Shown one piece after another: positions 22,413 to 33,723 of a DNA stretch of 64,000 nt; within the stretch, counting starts at the first letter, position 1; the number at the start of each line of letters is the position of its first letter. The DNA is from Paramecium tetraurelia (lineage: Eukaryota > Ciliophora > Oligohymenophorea > Peniculida > Parameciidae). A model generated the notes under the pieces. The model was not told the origin of the DNA. It ran no database searches and saw only the letters and a program-made list of their open reading frames with translations. Both the position numbers and the translations under genes were made by a program. The stretch is from the NCBI RefSeq assembly GCF_000165425.1, contig NW_001799619.1, forward strand, positions 624,578 through 688,577, in the 5' to 3' direction.

Positions 22413-23454
22413 GGACTATCTGAGTCTTCTTGAGGAAATTTATAATTCTATTCCATCTTAGGAGCTTCCTTATATGTTATAAGCTCAGCTCTACTTATCA
22501 AAGAAATTTATGATTGCTCAGTAATCTATTTAGATTTTATTTTAAATATATTTGTTTGAAGCTTAGGAGACTAGGGAGAATCATATTAGTCATCAAATTC
22601 TGAAATTCTCTTTTCGTCTGAATTCTTATATTTTTTAACTATATTTAATATTCAATTAATACCTATATCCTTAATTGGAGAATTACTCTCATTAAGGTAA
22701 TCCATTTATTACAAATATTTGGGATCATCATTTTGAATATTTTCATCATCACTGATACATGATCCTGAAACTCCATCGGCATCGACTAAATCTAATTAAG
22801 TAATATTTAGTCGCTCAGCAAAGGGTTTTGTTCTAAAGGGAGATGTAATCCCCAAATCTTTGTCAACGGTAGTTTAAGTGTGTATAAAAAGACATGCTTA
22901 AGAGGGCAAGTGTTATAATGCTTATTGCAATTACTGGAAATCTTTAAAATATGTGCCAGCATAGGAAGGTAGTAAATGGCAATCGAAACAAAATGCGCCT
23001 AACTTCATTAGTTTATCTATCTATGCAAATATAGGGCTTGAGTGTGTACATCCTCATTTTATAGAATTTTGGCCATTTAAATAAAATCAGTTTGTGATTA
23101 GGATTGCAATTATTGGATTTGCATTTAGTATGTTTCCTAAGCATCTAGATCGAAATTCAATTAGTAAGGTTTATTAACAATTAAAGATGCCCCTCCGACA
23201 ATAGCCAATCTAATAGTCTAAACTTCATACTTAGTAAATTCTTCAATATGATTCCAAATGCTTAGTGATACATTTGTATCAATAGCAGCTGCCATGAGCA
23301 CTTGATTCATGTAGACATACTTGATAGGGTATTGATTTAATAATTCATTCGGCTCCTACAAAATATGTTTGATGTATTCATCTTCAATGCACACGTATCC
23401 ACTTATTAATTGATCTTTGTATAGTATGTAATTGCTCTGTATTGAGTACTTCAT
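21149..23454 (-). CDS. Allantoinase/dihydropyrimidinase-like amidohydrolase, catalytic residues lost
   Basis: The start is at 23454 (MKYSIQSNYILYKDQLISG), the beta-sandwich opening of cyclic amidohydrolases. IDTNVSLSIWNHIEEF then stands where the family has IDxHVHxxExG, so the HxH zinc ligands are absent. TIRLAIVGGASLIVNKP matches TGTxAAAxGGVTTIxDMP. The C-terminal part has ITKFKSDPPIR (cf. K-x-PPLR), WISSISSSHLYVNG in place of the catalytic SDHSP segment, FRKAVSGLCSIGCTFQAVWT, and the conserved end EEGKLADLVVFDPFKAW with LGSVDSVFIRGTYK. Between the halves (about 22050-22900) is a long Ser/Gln/Asn-rich insert that includes 12 consecutive TAA glutamine codons (22376-22411). It is probably a non-enzymatic member, like CRMP proteins. 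Confidence 0.82.
22376..22411 (-). repeat. (TAA)12 microsatellite encoding polyglutamine
   Basis: Twelve perfect TTA units on the plus strand. In the reading frame of the amidohydrolase-like gene (flanks SP and YPSFKLEQ) they are twelve TAA codons, so a Gln12 tract under the ciliate code. Such a tract is prone to length change. Confidence 0.85.
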
Positions 23455-23471
23455 AAATTAAATATATTATT

Positions 23472-24956
23472 ATGATTACTACTGAAATCAATTCAAATGA
23501 CCCTATTGTTGATATCGATCCTCACGATTAATAATCAGATGATAGAGAGAATAAAGTAAAGCATCTGATTAAGTAGAGTCCAAATGAGTTCATTGTAGTG
23601 GAGGTTGAAAAACGGCAAGAATAATCCGAATTGTAAGAGATCTATGAAGAATAATTAGACATATAATAATTGAAGCTAAAGGAAATAGAGAGACAGGAAA
23701 GAATCAAAAAGTACTTACTCAAGATCATTATCAACTAGAATTCCAATCACTTTGAAAAGATAGCTCTCTACAATTAATGAATTGTCAGACTAATCCATTA
23801 ATAATAGTTGTTCACCTCAAATTGATGTGGACCATCATCATTCTAAAAAATAAAACAAAGACGTAAGAATCAATACAACTAAATAGTTTTTATTTCAAAT
23901 CCAAGAAGAAAATAAATAAACAGAGCCTAGATAAGTTGATAAGTAAAAATAGCAAAAAAAGAAGTTTAAAAAAAAGAAAAAGAAAAAGTAATTAACTAGA
24001 GAATTGACTTAAGTTTCTCTGCCTATTCCGGAGATGAAATACTAACAAAACATGAATTTTAAATACTATTATAGAGATTAGAGAATAGATTGTAGTTGGA
24101 AATTATTATTTAGTTATTTTACCATAATAATTTTAAGTAATATCACCCTTCACACAATTGAAATGGTAAGGTATTCTTAAAGTGTGTGTAAGTTAGAAGG
24201 AATAGATAATTTGTTCATTTATGCAAATTAATTATTCTATATCTTGGGTAAAATTGGATTGCTTAGCTTAAATTATTAAGAATTTACAAATACTTTACCT
24301 ACGAAATCCAAAATTCCGTTATTCAATTCTGTAATTTTTAGCTCAATTTTTGTTGTATTATCGATGCCTTTATATGTATTTGATTTTGTACTGTGTTAAC
24401 CTAGGAGTAGATTGATAACTCTTTAAGAAAGTCTTCAGATATTAAACTTTTTTGATTGGGGAGTTATTTCAGTTTTGGGAGTAGTTATCCTGATGCATTC
24501 ATGTCTCAAGATTTCTATGAAGAAGAAAACTTGGAAAACCTTGAAGTAAAGAATTCAAAAATAAATAGAAAATTTCTTATGGTGATTTATTATCTTCTGT
24601 TGCTTCTTGTGCATTTACTTCAAGTTTTAGTAACTGTGACATAATCTTTTAATTCGTATTTGCCGGCTATGATAATGGAAAATTTTTACCTTTGCTTTTC
24701 GATAATTGCAATGATCTATTTATCAATGAGAAAATTTTGTTTCCACAGTGAACCATTTTAATTTGCCCAATAAAAATTACCAAATGATCCAATGATTTTA
24801 ATTTCAGATGAAAAGTTAAATAATTGGGGATAAGAGGAGAAGTTCTTTGACGGTGACTCAATTAAATTGAGTAAAAGAACAAAGCTGAGTCCTTCATCAA
24901 GTTAATTCAATAGTCTTTAAATTACATAAATAGGTTTTCTGGCTAAAAAAGACTGA
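23472..24956 (+). CDS. Coiled-coil/Lys-rich N-terminus joined to a multi-pass membrane protein
   Basis: ATG at 23472 (MITTEINSNDPIVDID) starts an acidic then coiled-coil segment (QQLKLKEIERQERIKK). Removing a 28-nt consensus intron (GTACTTACT...CAACTAG, from about 23710) keeps the frame open through a KKKFKKKKKKQ stretch. The frame then enters a membrane domain: SYFTIIILSNITLH, LFYILGKIGLLSL, SVIFSSIFVVLSMPLYVF. A second frame, reached by an intron near 24390-24450, gives FLMVIYYLLLLLVHLLQVL and MENFYLCFSIIAMIYLS, then a Ser-rich tail to TGA 24954-24956. If the first intron is retained, the protein stops near 23780 and the membrane part would start at MKYQQNMNF (about 24034) as its own gene. 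The family is unknown. Confidence 0.6.
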
Positions 24957-25001
24957 ACTTTTCTATATATTTATTTATTTATTTAAATAATTGCTCTTCA
25001 C

Positions 25002-25691
25002 ATGTTAATCTTAGCTGGATTGAAGTTAAAGGATTTATAGGAATAAGCCCAAGAGCCTTAATAAAATATCAAACATTTAGATGTTTCTGTAATATCCATT
25101 AGTCATTTTAGAGTAATCTATTAAAGTCTGGAAAAGAATTCAGCATGTTTCCAAACTTAGAAACCTTGATCATAGATAATAATTACTTTTTCAGATTGGA
25201 TGATTTTCCAATTTTGCCAAATTTAATCACCCTTAGCGCAAACAAAAATACATTTAATAATTTTGACATGTAATCTATATATATATTCAGGTTCATATAA
25301 CATTGTAAGGAGAAGTTTCCTAAGTTAACACATCTAAGTTTAATAAAGAATCCTATATGTCCCATGTTTACTTAAGGAGAAGAGGAATATGTTAAGTATA
25401 CAAAAACGTCATCAATAGTTATCGAGCAAAATTCATTCAGGAATTGCCTCTTTTAAAGAATTTAGACGGTACTCCAATCAATCCTCAAGAGGCTGATCCT
25501 AATTTTTGGAAATAATAATAGTAAATCAAATAATAGTAAGCTTAAGTAACAATATTGTTTATAGTTTGTAGAATTATAATGAATAGAAGAGAGGAACAAT
25601 CGATTATAATGCTAAATACTAAAAACCCAATAGTAAAACCGTAAAAACTAAAAGTGAAGGAAATAGGTTTGTTAAAAACACACATTTATGA
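25002..25691 (+). CDS. Leucine-rich-repeat protein (LRR-cap type)
   Basis: ATG at 25002 (MLILAGLKLKDLQEQ). After a 23-nt intron the repeats read LLKSGKEFSMFPNLETLIID, NNYFFRLDDFPILPNLITLS and KLTHLSLIKNPICP. After a second 23-nt intron comes the typical LRR C-cap YRAKFIQELPLLKNLDGTPI, as in U2A'/LRRC-type proteins. A Gln-rich tail and another intron lead to TGA 25689-25691. Such small LRR proteins occur in cilia and in splicing complexes; which applies here cannot be told from sequence. Confidence 0.82.
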
Positions 25692-25782
25692 TATTATGAT
25701 AATCATTTATTTATTTTTTGATAATGTTAATTTAATGAAATTAATTGTGAGACATTAATCAAGCATTTTTATAGTGTTGAAT

Positions 25783-25788
25783 AAAAAA
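25783..25788 (-). terminator. RNA polymerase III T-run terminator of 5S rRNA
   Basis: Six A residues on the plus strand, i.e. TTTTTT on the transcribed strand, begin two bases beyond the 3' end of the 5S rRNA sequence. Confidence 0.8.
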
Positions 25789-25789
25789 G

Positions 25790-25908
25790 GGTTGTCAACA
25801 CGAGGACTTCCCAAGCGGTCCCCCACCTTAGTACTAACCTCGCCTTAAGCCGCTTAACTTCGGAGTTCGAATGGGATCCGGTGCTTTAGGCTTAGTATGG
25901 CCGACAAC
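25790..25908 (-). rRNA. 5S ribosomal RNA
   Basis: A GC-rich island of 119 nt in an AT-rich gap. On the minus strand it begins GTTGTCGGCCATACTAAGCC and ends CGTGTTGACAACC, and these ends pair to form helix I. The universal loop segment ATCCCATTCGAACTCCGAAG is intact, as are the internal promoter elements (box A around AAGTTAAGCGG, box C around GTACTAAGGTGGGGGACC). A T6 terminator follows immediately. It looks like a complete functional copy lying singly between two protein genes. Confidence 0.96.
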
Positions 25909-25956
25909 GATATTAATATAACTTATTATTATTTATAACATTGAATTAATATAAAT

Positions 25957-27866
25957 TCACTAATCAGCATTGGTCTATAATTTTATGTGTTTATGCATGT
26001 GTTAATCTGGGGATGCTTCTTTTGAATCCTTTTTCGATTTGAATGTTTTCGATTCTTTTAAAGCTATGTTTTAGAAGAATGATTTAAATGTTAATTCTCG
26101 ATATAATTGTTCATAAAGATTAATCATATCACTATCAAGTAAAGATAATAACTTTAAGTCAGTGGCTCCTTTTTAGGGTTTTACTTATAAACTAACATAA
26201 GACTTAAAGCCTTTTTAGATTTTAGTGATTTTTGAATCTTCATCAAAATATTGTTTTTATTTATTTTTTTTTGTCTTTTCATCAACAAACAGCATTGGTT
26301 TTTCAATGCTATTAAATATGTTTAATTGATCATCATTAAGTAGTACATATTTTAATTTTTCAATTTCAATAAGTTTCTTAACTAAATAGGCTACGTTTGT
26401 TTTTTTGTTCAATCTAATTTCTGCTTCTTTCAATTACTTCTTTTTGTCTCTGCTGCATCCTAACAAAATCGAAATTGTTTATGCCCAAGTTAGATTAATA
26501 CTTGCTTTTAAGTTTTATAAGTAGGTATAGATTCTAGTATTTTAAAGCAGTAAACTTTCGTTAACATTTGCCCAACAATAAGAATTCGGACTTTCGATAT
26601 TTTAAAAATAAGCAGATTTCTGTATAACTTGTTCATTTTCTTATTAACAAATAACAAAGTCATTTTAGAGTACTTTGAAACGAAAGATTTTATTTGTGAA
26701 TTGTATCAAATAAAAAAACCTATTTATAGGTATCAATAAAATGTCAAAGAAGATATAAATAATAAAGATATATCCTCCTAGTTTACCTAAAAGTGCTGAG
26801 ATTTTGGTGTGAGTTATAATGAATTTGGTTTACTTATAACTCAAATCAATTTCCTAATTTATGAGAGTGTCAGAAGGATCAAATATGAGTACTTCCTTTT
26901 GGTCTTATAATTATAAACAACCACTATATTCTTTTTAAGCATAAATAAATGTTTTATCCACTTCACTTTCGACTACTTTATATTATTACTTAATTTATCT
27001 TTAATAGTTCTTTAATATTTAGAAGTTTTGGGTTCTCAATATTTATTAAGTTAAATTTTAGGAATTGTCTAATTGTATAAGATTATCAGTAAGATAGTAA
27101 GTGTAATAAGTTTGGAAAAGTTAATTTTTATTATTCTCTTCTGGGAAGCAATCTTATCTGTCAGTATTATTTCTACAAATTGATAGTTTGATAGTCAAAT
27201 ACTGGTAAGTGTCAGATGAAATTACTCCTTACAAACTCTAAATATAATCTTCAAATATTACTGGTTTAAGAATTTCAAACTAATTATTCTTTATACACAT
27301 ATAATGACTTAAATTAGCTCCTCCAAAGTACTTTTTAATGTCCTAATCCTAGAAGTTATTTTATTGGCAAGGGACTGTTTCTAATTATGTACAACTAATC
27401 ATCTAATCTATATTAGGATTTTACTTTTTAAAGGTTAGATTTCGATTTTGGGGATTATTTTTGGTTTTTTTGCAAAATTGAATTGATAGTGTAAAATATC
27501 TTTCCATTTACTCAATAGGCATGAAATCTTTATTGTAAATGGCCAAGGCTAATGTGAAGTTAGACTAATCAATAGGGTACTCCTTAATTGGCTATTAAAA
27601 TATCATACTTTATTTATATCAAGCTCGCTGTCAGATTGAATAACGGTTGGTTTCTCTCTTAAGATGAATTCACTGAGATCATGAAGAAATAAAGTAATTA
27701 TTAGGACTAACAATATAATTGTAAATGTTGATCCGAAAATTGTGTTTACTGATTTGGCCTTTGTGATTGTTAGTCTAGGTTATATGCCGAAGAGATTGAA
27801 GCTATTTACTACAAGCTTTTTGAAAGAGTTGGTGTATTTGGATGATAGTTATCGAAACCCTAACAT
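25957..27866 (-). CDS. Two-TM membrane protein, ciliate-type family
   Basis: The start is at 27866 (MLGFRQLSSKYTNSFKK). TM1 (TFTIILLVLIITLFLHDL) lies near residue 55, after PRLTITKAKSVNTIFG. A large loop with beta-rich, Cys-containing sequence follows (SNFTLALAIYNKDFMPIE). TM2 (GGYIFIIYIFFDILLIPIN, about 26750-26800) is near the C-terminus, then a Lys/Ser-rich cytoplasmic tail ends at TGA 25959-25957. A 26-nt intron sits just after the first exon near 27620. Similar large-loop, two-TM proteins are frequent in Paramecium and Tetrahymena; this is from memory of the family style, not a search. The function is unknown. Confidence 0.7.
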
Positions 27867-27989
27867 TAATTTGTTCTTTATTATATAAAATTTACTCTCA
27901 AAAATCCAAGACCTTCATTGTGTTATTAATAATCGAAATTTTTGTTTTAAAGTAATCAAAGATGAGAAGAAATTATTAATAAATTAAAT

Positions 27990-30410
27990 ATGAGTTAGAA
28001 AACCATCGAAGAAAAATTAGAGGAGTACACTAGTGAAGTCTGCAAAGGATTGCGCTCTGGTGAATTTGTTTCAATGCCACGCTCCAAATATATGGAATTA
28101 TATGAGTACTATCCCAATTATTAACAATTCAAGTTGGACCTTTTAATTTTAAAGCACTCAAACAATTCAATTAAAGCGCACTTTTGAAAATTGGTTATTT
28201 AAATATCTAGAGACCTAAATGATTCCTCAATTAATAAATTCTTAAGATTTTATCGAATCCTTTATTTTTGAAATAGGTCTATTTAAGTCTCTATTAAAAT
28301 ATTTCTCAACTCTGATGCATAACTATAATTAGGTATTAGGAACTCCTTAACTTTACATTGTGGAGATAGGTTTGATAAATTTAGACGCGAAAGTGATGAC
28401 TCTTGACACCATTAGATAGAGATACAAAAATTCCTTTATTGATTTGCTAAATCAAATACGGCTAACAAACAATCCAAATTAGAAATAAAAACTGCAAAGC
28501 TTTATCGAAGTAAATAAGTTTTCCTATTTATAGATATTAGATTTGAATGCATTGGCTTAGAATAATAGATTAGAAATACTATGCATTGATCAATAAGTTA
28601 TTATTACAGTGAAAGAAAAGCCTCCAAAAATGAATTCACTTCCATCTCCTCAAACAACTTTTAATACTCTGCTATATAATACATTGTTGGAAGGAACAAG
28701 AAGAATCTATTAAGAATTATCTCTCACTTGGATTTCCACCGGATCTAGCAATGAGTATGTTAACTTAGCCACACAATAAGTAATAATCGAAGAATAATTG
28801 AATAATCAATTTTACAAGAAGTTCCAAGCCCCAAATGAAGTTATCAGAACATTTATAAATGAAATGCTCGAATAAAGGGTGGATAAAATTCTCTAAAATC
28901 CTCAGGATGGTATGTAGAAGCAATTAATATAAGAGAAAAATAGTTAAGATTTATAAACTATCTCAAGTCTTTATTAATTATATAAGAATACAGCTAATTA
29001 TATAGATAAATTGTTATAAGAGTTTCAACAATTTATTCGTGATTAAATTACTCAAGTGTTGTCAGAATCTGAAGAAAATCCTTAACAAAAATAAATTTCA
29101 TAACAGCAAACTAAAACTTAGTAACAGGCTGGTGCTAAAACTATACAAATACATTTAGCCTAAATTGATAATCTCTAAAATATTTATGAATATTGCTTAA
29201 GATTGGTGTAAGTTTGTTTTGAAGGATCGCATAGATTTAGAAATCATATGGAATTAACATTTAAGGAGAAATTAAATCAAGCTGATAGATTTATGGATAA
29301 ATTATCGTTTTATATTCATGTATCTTTGAAAGACAAATTAAAAGAAACTAATAATGATGAGGATAGATAAAAATTTAAAAAATTCAACACCAACATTCTA
29401 GCCTTCATCCTATTAATTAATAGCAAGGGCAAATTATTTTAAAAGATTACAGACAATCTGAAAAGCAGGATTTTTAAGGGAGAAATAAAGAATCTAGGAT
29501 ATGAGGAAGAATTTCTAAAATCATTAAGAAGAGAGCATCCTGAACATTTGCCATCAGATTTATTAACAGTTTGGAAGGATTTCAAATATTATAGAAATTT
29601 AGACAATGAAGTGTAAACACTCATGTCTAATTTTAAGCTATTATAAGGAGCAAATGTTTAATTTACTATTTTTACAAGGACAAATTCTTTGAAAGAGTTT
29701 AATACTATGAATAATAGAGATAAAGTTGATCCTCCACAAATGATTTAATAGGCGATAAATAAAATGGAACAACTTTATTAAGTAAAATAATAAGCCGAAA
29801 AGAAGTCTTTGGTTTGGAATTATAGAATTGGATAATCAACTATTAATTATAAGTAATTTACTATATTATAATTAGATTTGGGCCATCACTCTAATAAGTG
29901 GGCAAGCTTATCATTTCTAATTTATAACTCTTTATTATTCTTTATTTAAAATAAAATGGAGGAAGATCCAAAGGGGAATTATTAAATGACACAGGTATCA
30001 ATTATGAAGAGGAGTTGACTTAATAAATGGAGAACCTATTAGATTTTCGACTTCTTGTTGAGACACACGGAAAATATTATCTCTAAACAGAATAGGCTAA
30101 TCTAAAAATGCAACTTGCCCCAAATAAGCCAATTACTTTAGTACCAAGGAAAGTTGGAGAAAATACTGAGGATCAAATAATGTTAAAAAAAGAAAGAGAT
30201 GTCAAAATTTAATCATGTATTGTAAAATTGATGAAATCAAACAAAGAAATGTATTACCCATAAATATTTGCTGAAGTATAGAAAGGATTATTAGGATATT
30301 ACGACTTTTCTGCTTAAGACATTCTTACTCAAATTGATGAGTTAATAATTTCAAATTACATAAAAAGAGATGAAAAAATTAATAATAAGTTTTTATATAC
30401 ACCTGGGTGA
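27990..30410 (+). CDS. Cullin (scaffold of cullin-RING ubiquitin ligase)
   Basis: ATG at 27990 (MSQKTIEEKLEEYTSEV) to TGA 30408-30410, about 770 residues, the usual cullin length. The N-terminal cullin repeats are helical and divergent. The C-terminal cullin homology region includes FKKFNTNILAFILLINSKG and LVWNYRIGQSTINYKQF. The protein ends in a winged-helix neddylation domain: ERDVKIQSCIVKLMKSNKEM, then YDFSAQDILTQIDELIISNY and IKRDEKINNKFLYTPG (about 30190-30407). The lysine of KLMK is the expected NEDD8 acceptor. It assembles adaptor/substrate receptor and RBX1 in SCF-like ligases. The type (CUL1, 3 or 4) is not decided here. Confidence 0.9.
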
Positions 30411-30419
30411 TAAGAATAA

Positions 30420-31024
30420 TCAAATATTATAACATTATTAATATTTTATTTCTGTTTCTATGTGTCTAATCCATTAATCTAATGGCAATTGATCTTTATT
30501 CTATCCTCTATGCTAATGATTAATATTGTATTATACCCTCATCAACATTTTTGCACAGATATCACTTAATTATTTGTGTTTCTCAAAAGGAAATTTGTAT
30601 ATTTTGTAAGCTTTGCTACATGCTGAAATATATTTGCATCCTTATGCTTCAATTTAACTTTGTGACAATTCAAATTCTCTGATTAAGTTTTCTAATAATT
30701 ATACACTATTTAGAATCATATTTTAGCAAACGACTATCTAATTTCCATTATTCAATACAGGAAAATATTTATTCTGTAGATTATCATAATCTAAGTACAT
30801 ATTTCCTCTTGAACAATTATTACTTAAATTGGTAATGTATAATACCTAATAACAATTTCTTTGTTTTTGTAATTCGCAAATAATTTTTCTTGTTGAAATC
30901 TTTTTATGTAGTTTTAAATATCCTCTTGAGATAAGGTTTTTAGTTTTTCTGTTAAAATTTAATCGACCCAATTTATTGCTATGATTGTAGGATCAGTCTT
31001 GGTTGGATCATAAAACCTCGGCAT
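30420..31024 (-). CDS. Unknown protein with conserved-looking cysteines
   Basis: The start is at 31024 (MPRFYDPTKTDPTIIAINWV). A 23-nt intron near 30850 joins to a second frame with NNCSRGNMYLDYDNLQ, VVCQNMILNS and GCKYISACSKAYKIYK; it ends at TGA 30422-30420, ten bases from the convergent cullin stop. About 190 residues, soluble, with at least six cysteines spaced irregularly. I do not recognise the family. Confidence 0.65.
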
Positions 31025-31085
31025 TATATAAATATTTGTTTATTAAATAATTTGTTTAATTTATTAGAGGATAGCATTATTTTTA

Positions 31086-31838
31086 ATGGATTAATAATAA
31101 GGAGAAAATAAACTATCAAAAAAATAGTAAAAGAAATTAGCCAAAAAGGAAAAATAGAAAGAGTACTTCAAGGAAAAGAAGATTCTCAAAAAACAAATCA
31201 AGAAATAATAAAAGCAAGAATAAAAAGCAAATCAAGTCGATGATAATAAAGTCCATAATCAAGAAAAATAACATAAAAAACCAAAAGAGCAGTATTAAGA
31301 AGAAATGAAGACTGGAATCAAAGTTGTTATCGATCTGCAATTCATGAATTAGATGACTATTCAAGAAAAAACATCTTTATATAAATAAATTGAGCTTTGT
31401 CATTCAAACAACTTCAAATCAGCAAAACCTTTAAATCTCATAGTGACATCTTTGACAGAGGATTTCCAATAATTATTAAATAAAAGCAATGCTTCAAACT
31501 GGGGTATTTAATTAAACGAAAAACCATATATTGATTTATTTAACAAGGAAGATTTAGTTTACCTCACAGGCGATACAGATAATGTTATGGATGAATTTAA
31601 TTAAGAAGAAGTATATATCATTGGTGGACTAGTTGATCATAATAGATTGAAATTAATAACTTACAATAAAGCTATAGAATAAGGTATCAAGACAAAGAAA
31701 CTTCCAATAAATTTAAATTTAAAAACATCCTCAATATTAACAGTGAATCAGGTATTTGAAATATTACTAAGACGCAATAATGGAGAAGATTGGAGTGATT
31801 CTGTATAAAATACAATTCCAAAAAGAAAGCTTGCATGA
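31086..31838 (+). CDS. TRM10: tRNA (guanine-9-N1) methyltransferase, Trm10 family
   Basis: Methylates the N1 of guanosine-9 in tRNA using S-adenosylmethionine. The short N-terminus from ATG 31086 (MDQQQGENKLSKK) is very basic and contains a 28-nt intron near 31236. The SPOUT domain follows: GIKVVIDLQFMNQMT, then SAKPLNLIVTSL, DLVYLTGDTDN and YIIGGLVDHNRLKLITYNKA. Next are QGIKTKKLPINLNLKTSS and SILTVNQVFEILLR, ending NTIPKRKLA at TGA 31836-31838. The GGxVDxN and LTxNQVFEIL motifs are diagnostic. About 240 residues is normal for nuclear/cytosolic Trm10. Confidence 0.94.
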
Positions 31839-32072
31839 ATATATTTTAATCGTAAAGTTTAAATAATAATTATTCATATTTAATTATGTAATAATTTTAA
31901 TATCTTTTCATGAAGTTGATTGAGACTATTCGCTATATTCTATTCTTATTATATTAAATTATGAATATCATATATATTAATATCGACCATTTCATCAGTT
32001 TAAGTACCAATTTCTATTGACTAACTAGAATTACTTATCATTTATTTATTTCTTTAATTATGTTATTCTTTA

Positions 32073-32546
32073 TCACTAAGATGACATTCTTAAAATGATT
32101 TATTTAATTATTGCTAATTAAATTTAGTGTTTATTTTAGGTATCACTCAAATTATTTTAGTTATTAATAAGTGCATCAGTTATTTTTTTGATATTGCCAT
32201 TTGTATTTCTACTTTTGTCAATTGTTTATCCTTCCTTCTCATCTTCTATATACACAATTCTATGTCTTTCCACTAATTTACAAAAATTCATTTTGATAGG
32301 TTTCTTTTTAATGGTGGAACTGTTTTAATTATTTTGTTTTTAGTTGGTTCTTTTATTTTAATTGCTTTTTGACTCTTCAGGTTCCCTATTTGAAAAATGC
32401 ATGTCTAAATTTATCAAAAAGTCATCATAATCTTTAATTTCCGAATTTTCAATCTTTTGTTCATTCTCTAAATTACGTTACGCTACGTATTTGTTCTCAA
32501 GTTTATTCTGTTTTTGTTATTATTTTTTGAATTTTAACTACAGCAT
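32073..32546 (-). CDS. Small charged coiled-coil-like protein, unknown
   Basis: One frame of 157 codons from ATG 32546-32544 (MLQLKFKKQQQKQNK) to TGA 32075-32073. It is Lys/Gln/Asn/Glu-rich (NLENEQKIENSEIKDYDDF) and has a better-ordered patch FCKLVERHRIVYIEDEKEG. The same frame is open upstream to the stop of the WD40 gene, so it might instead be a 3' exon of that gene if a roughly 44-nt intron were used; the long gap makes a separate gene more likely. The family is unknown. Confidence 0.55.
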
Positions 32547-32672
32547 TTAAATAAGAATAATAAACAATATTTAATTTTCAAAGTTATCAATCAGTTTAAC
32601 CTTTATTTTATCCTTTTTATATTTATACTATTATTATTTCTGAATAAAAAGCTCTATAATCAAAGATTGATT

Positions 32673-33631
32673 TCAAAATTTAAAATATTATAATAACAAA
32701 TTGTTCAATATTTTTTTTTTCTTATTAATATTATCTAAAATTCATAGTCTAAAATTGCAATTAGATTACTTTCAAATTCTATTTCTATTTTCAATATCGG
32801 ATAATCAACTTCTAAACTTTAAATCAGTTTACACGTTCTTAGACTTATTATATCTAATGATGGCTTAAAAGTTGACATCAACAAAGTGTTATTGTATATA
32901 TCATACTAAGATAATGACATTTTTCTAGAATCTATCACTCTCAACAAACTATAACTTCTCATGTTCCATAGCTTTATTGAATAATCTTTTGCCTAAGTCA
33001 CAATGATTTAGTCCTTATCTATACCATCGATAGTACATTAGCCTTATTGATGGGCATTCCATTACTTTATTATTTTTTGAGATTTTATCGAAAATATTAA
33101 AACAAACCCTCCCTTTTACATGATGGCAAGGAAAGTTTAATTTTAAAAAAAGCAATAATCTTCAATGTGCTATTAAGATTAATAGAGAATATTAGATGAC
33201 AATTAACCTTTACTTAATTATCTAATTTATTCATTATTATGCAATATTCCAAATTAAAAAGCATTATTGGATAGCTTAATCTTCCGAATCTATTATTCAT
33301 AGCTTAATTCATACTACAAAGAGAATCCATTTTGCGTTTTTATACTCCAAATTTACACCTATTTATCCAAAAAACCAAAAGCTACCAAATCATTTTAATT
33401 TTATATAATCAACAATTCATTCACTTTCTTTTAATCAAAAAAATGTTCAAACACAGCCTATCTCTTTGAAACACTCCAAATTTTCACATGTTATTCGGAT
33501 TTTGAAAATCCAAGTATCAAATCGCCATTTATTATTTAGATTTTTTCAACTGTCAGCTATTAAGCAGTGATAACTTCAAAAATTTCGAATAATGGGCACT
33601 TTTTCTCATGTTTGGAAGTGGTATTGATCAT
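32673..33631 (-). CDS. WD40-repeat protein
   Basis: A single frame of about 320 codons from ATG 33631-33629 (MINTTSKHEKKCPLFEI) to TGA 32675-32673. WD40 blades end in SEQHVKIWSVSKRQA, DKQVQIWSIKTQNG and KDYSIKLWNMRSYSL; the intervening blades are divergent. The count (four or five recognisable blades) is short for a full seven-blade propeller, so it may pair with another subunit or continue in the downstream ORF. It is a scaffold for protein interaction; the partner is unknown. Confidence 0.82.
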
Positions 33632-33723
33632 TCAATCTTGACTAAATGATAATCCTGTTAATATTAATGACGAATACATATTATCATTTGAAATTTTATC
33701 TCAATATAAATATATATTAAACT

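Noticed and set aside
31137-31364. Hydrophobic Leu/Phe-rich minus-strand ORF
   Set aside because: Antisense of the lysine-rich N-terminus of TRM10; Lys codons read backwards give Phe/Leu.
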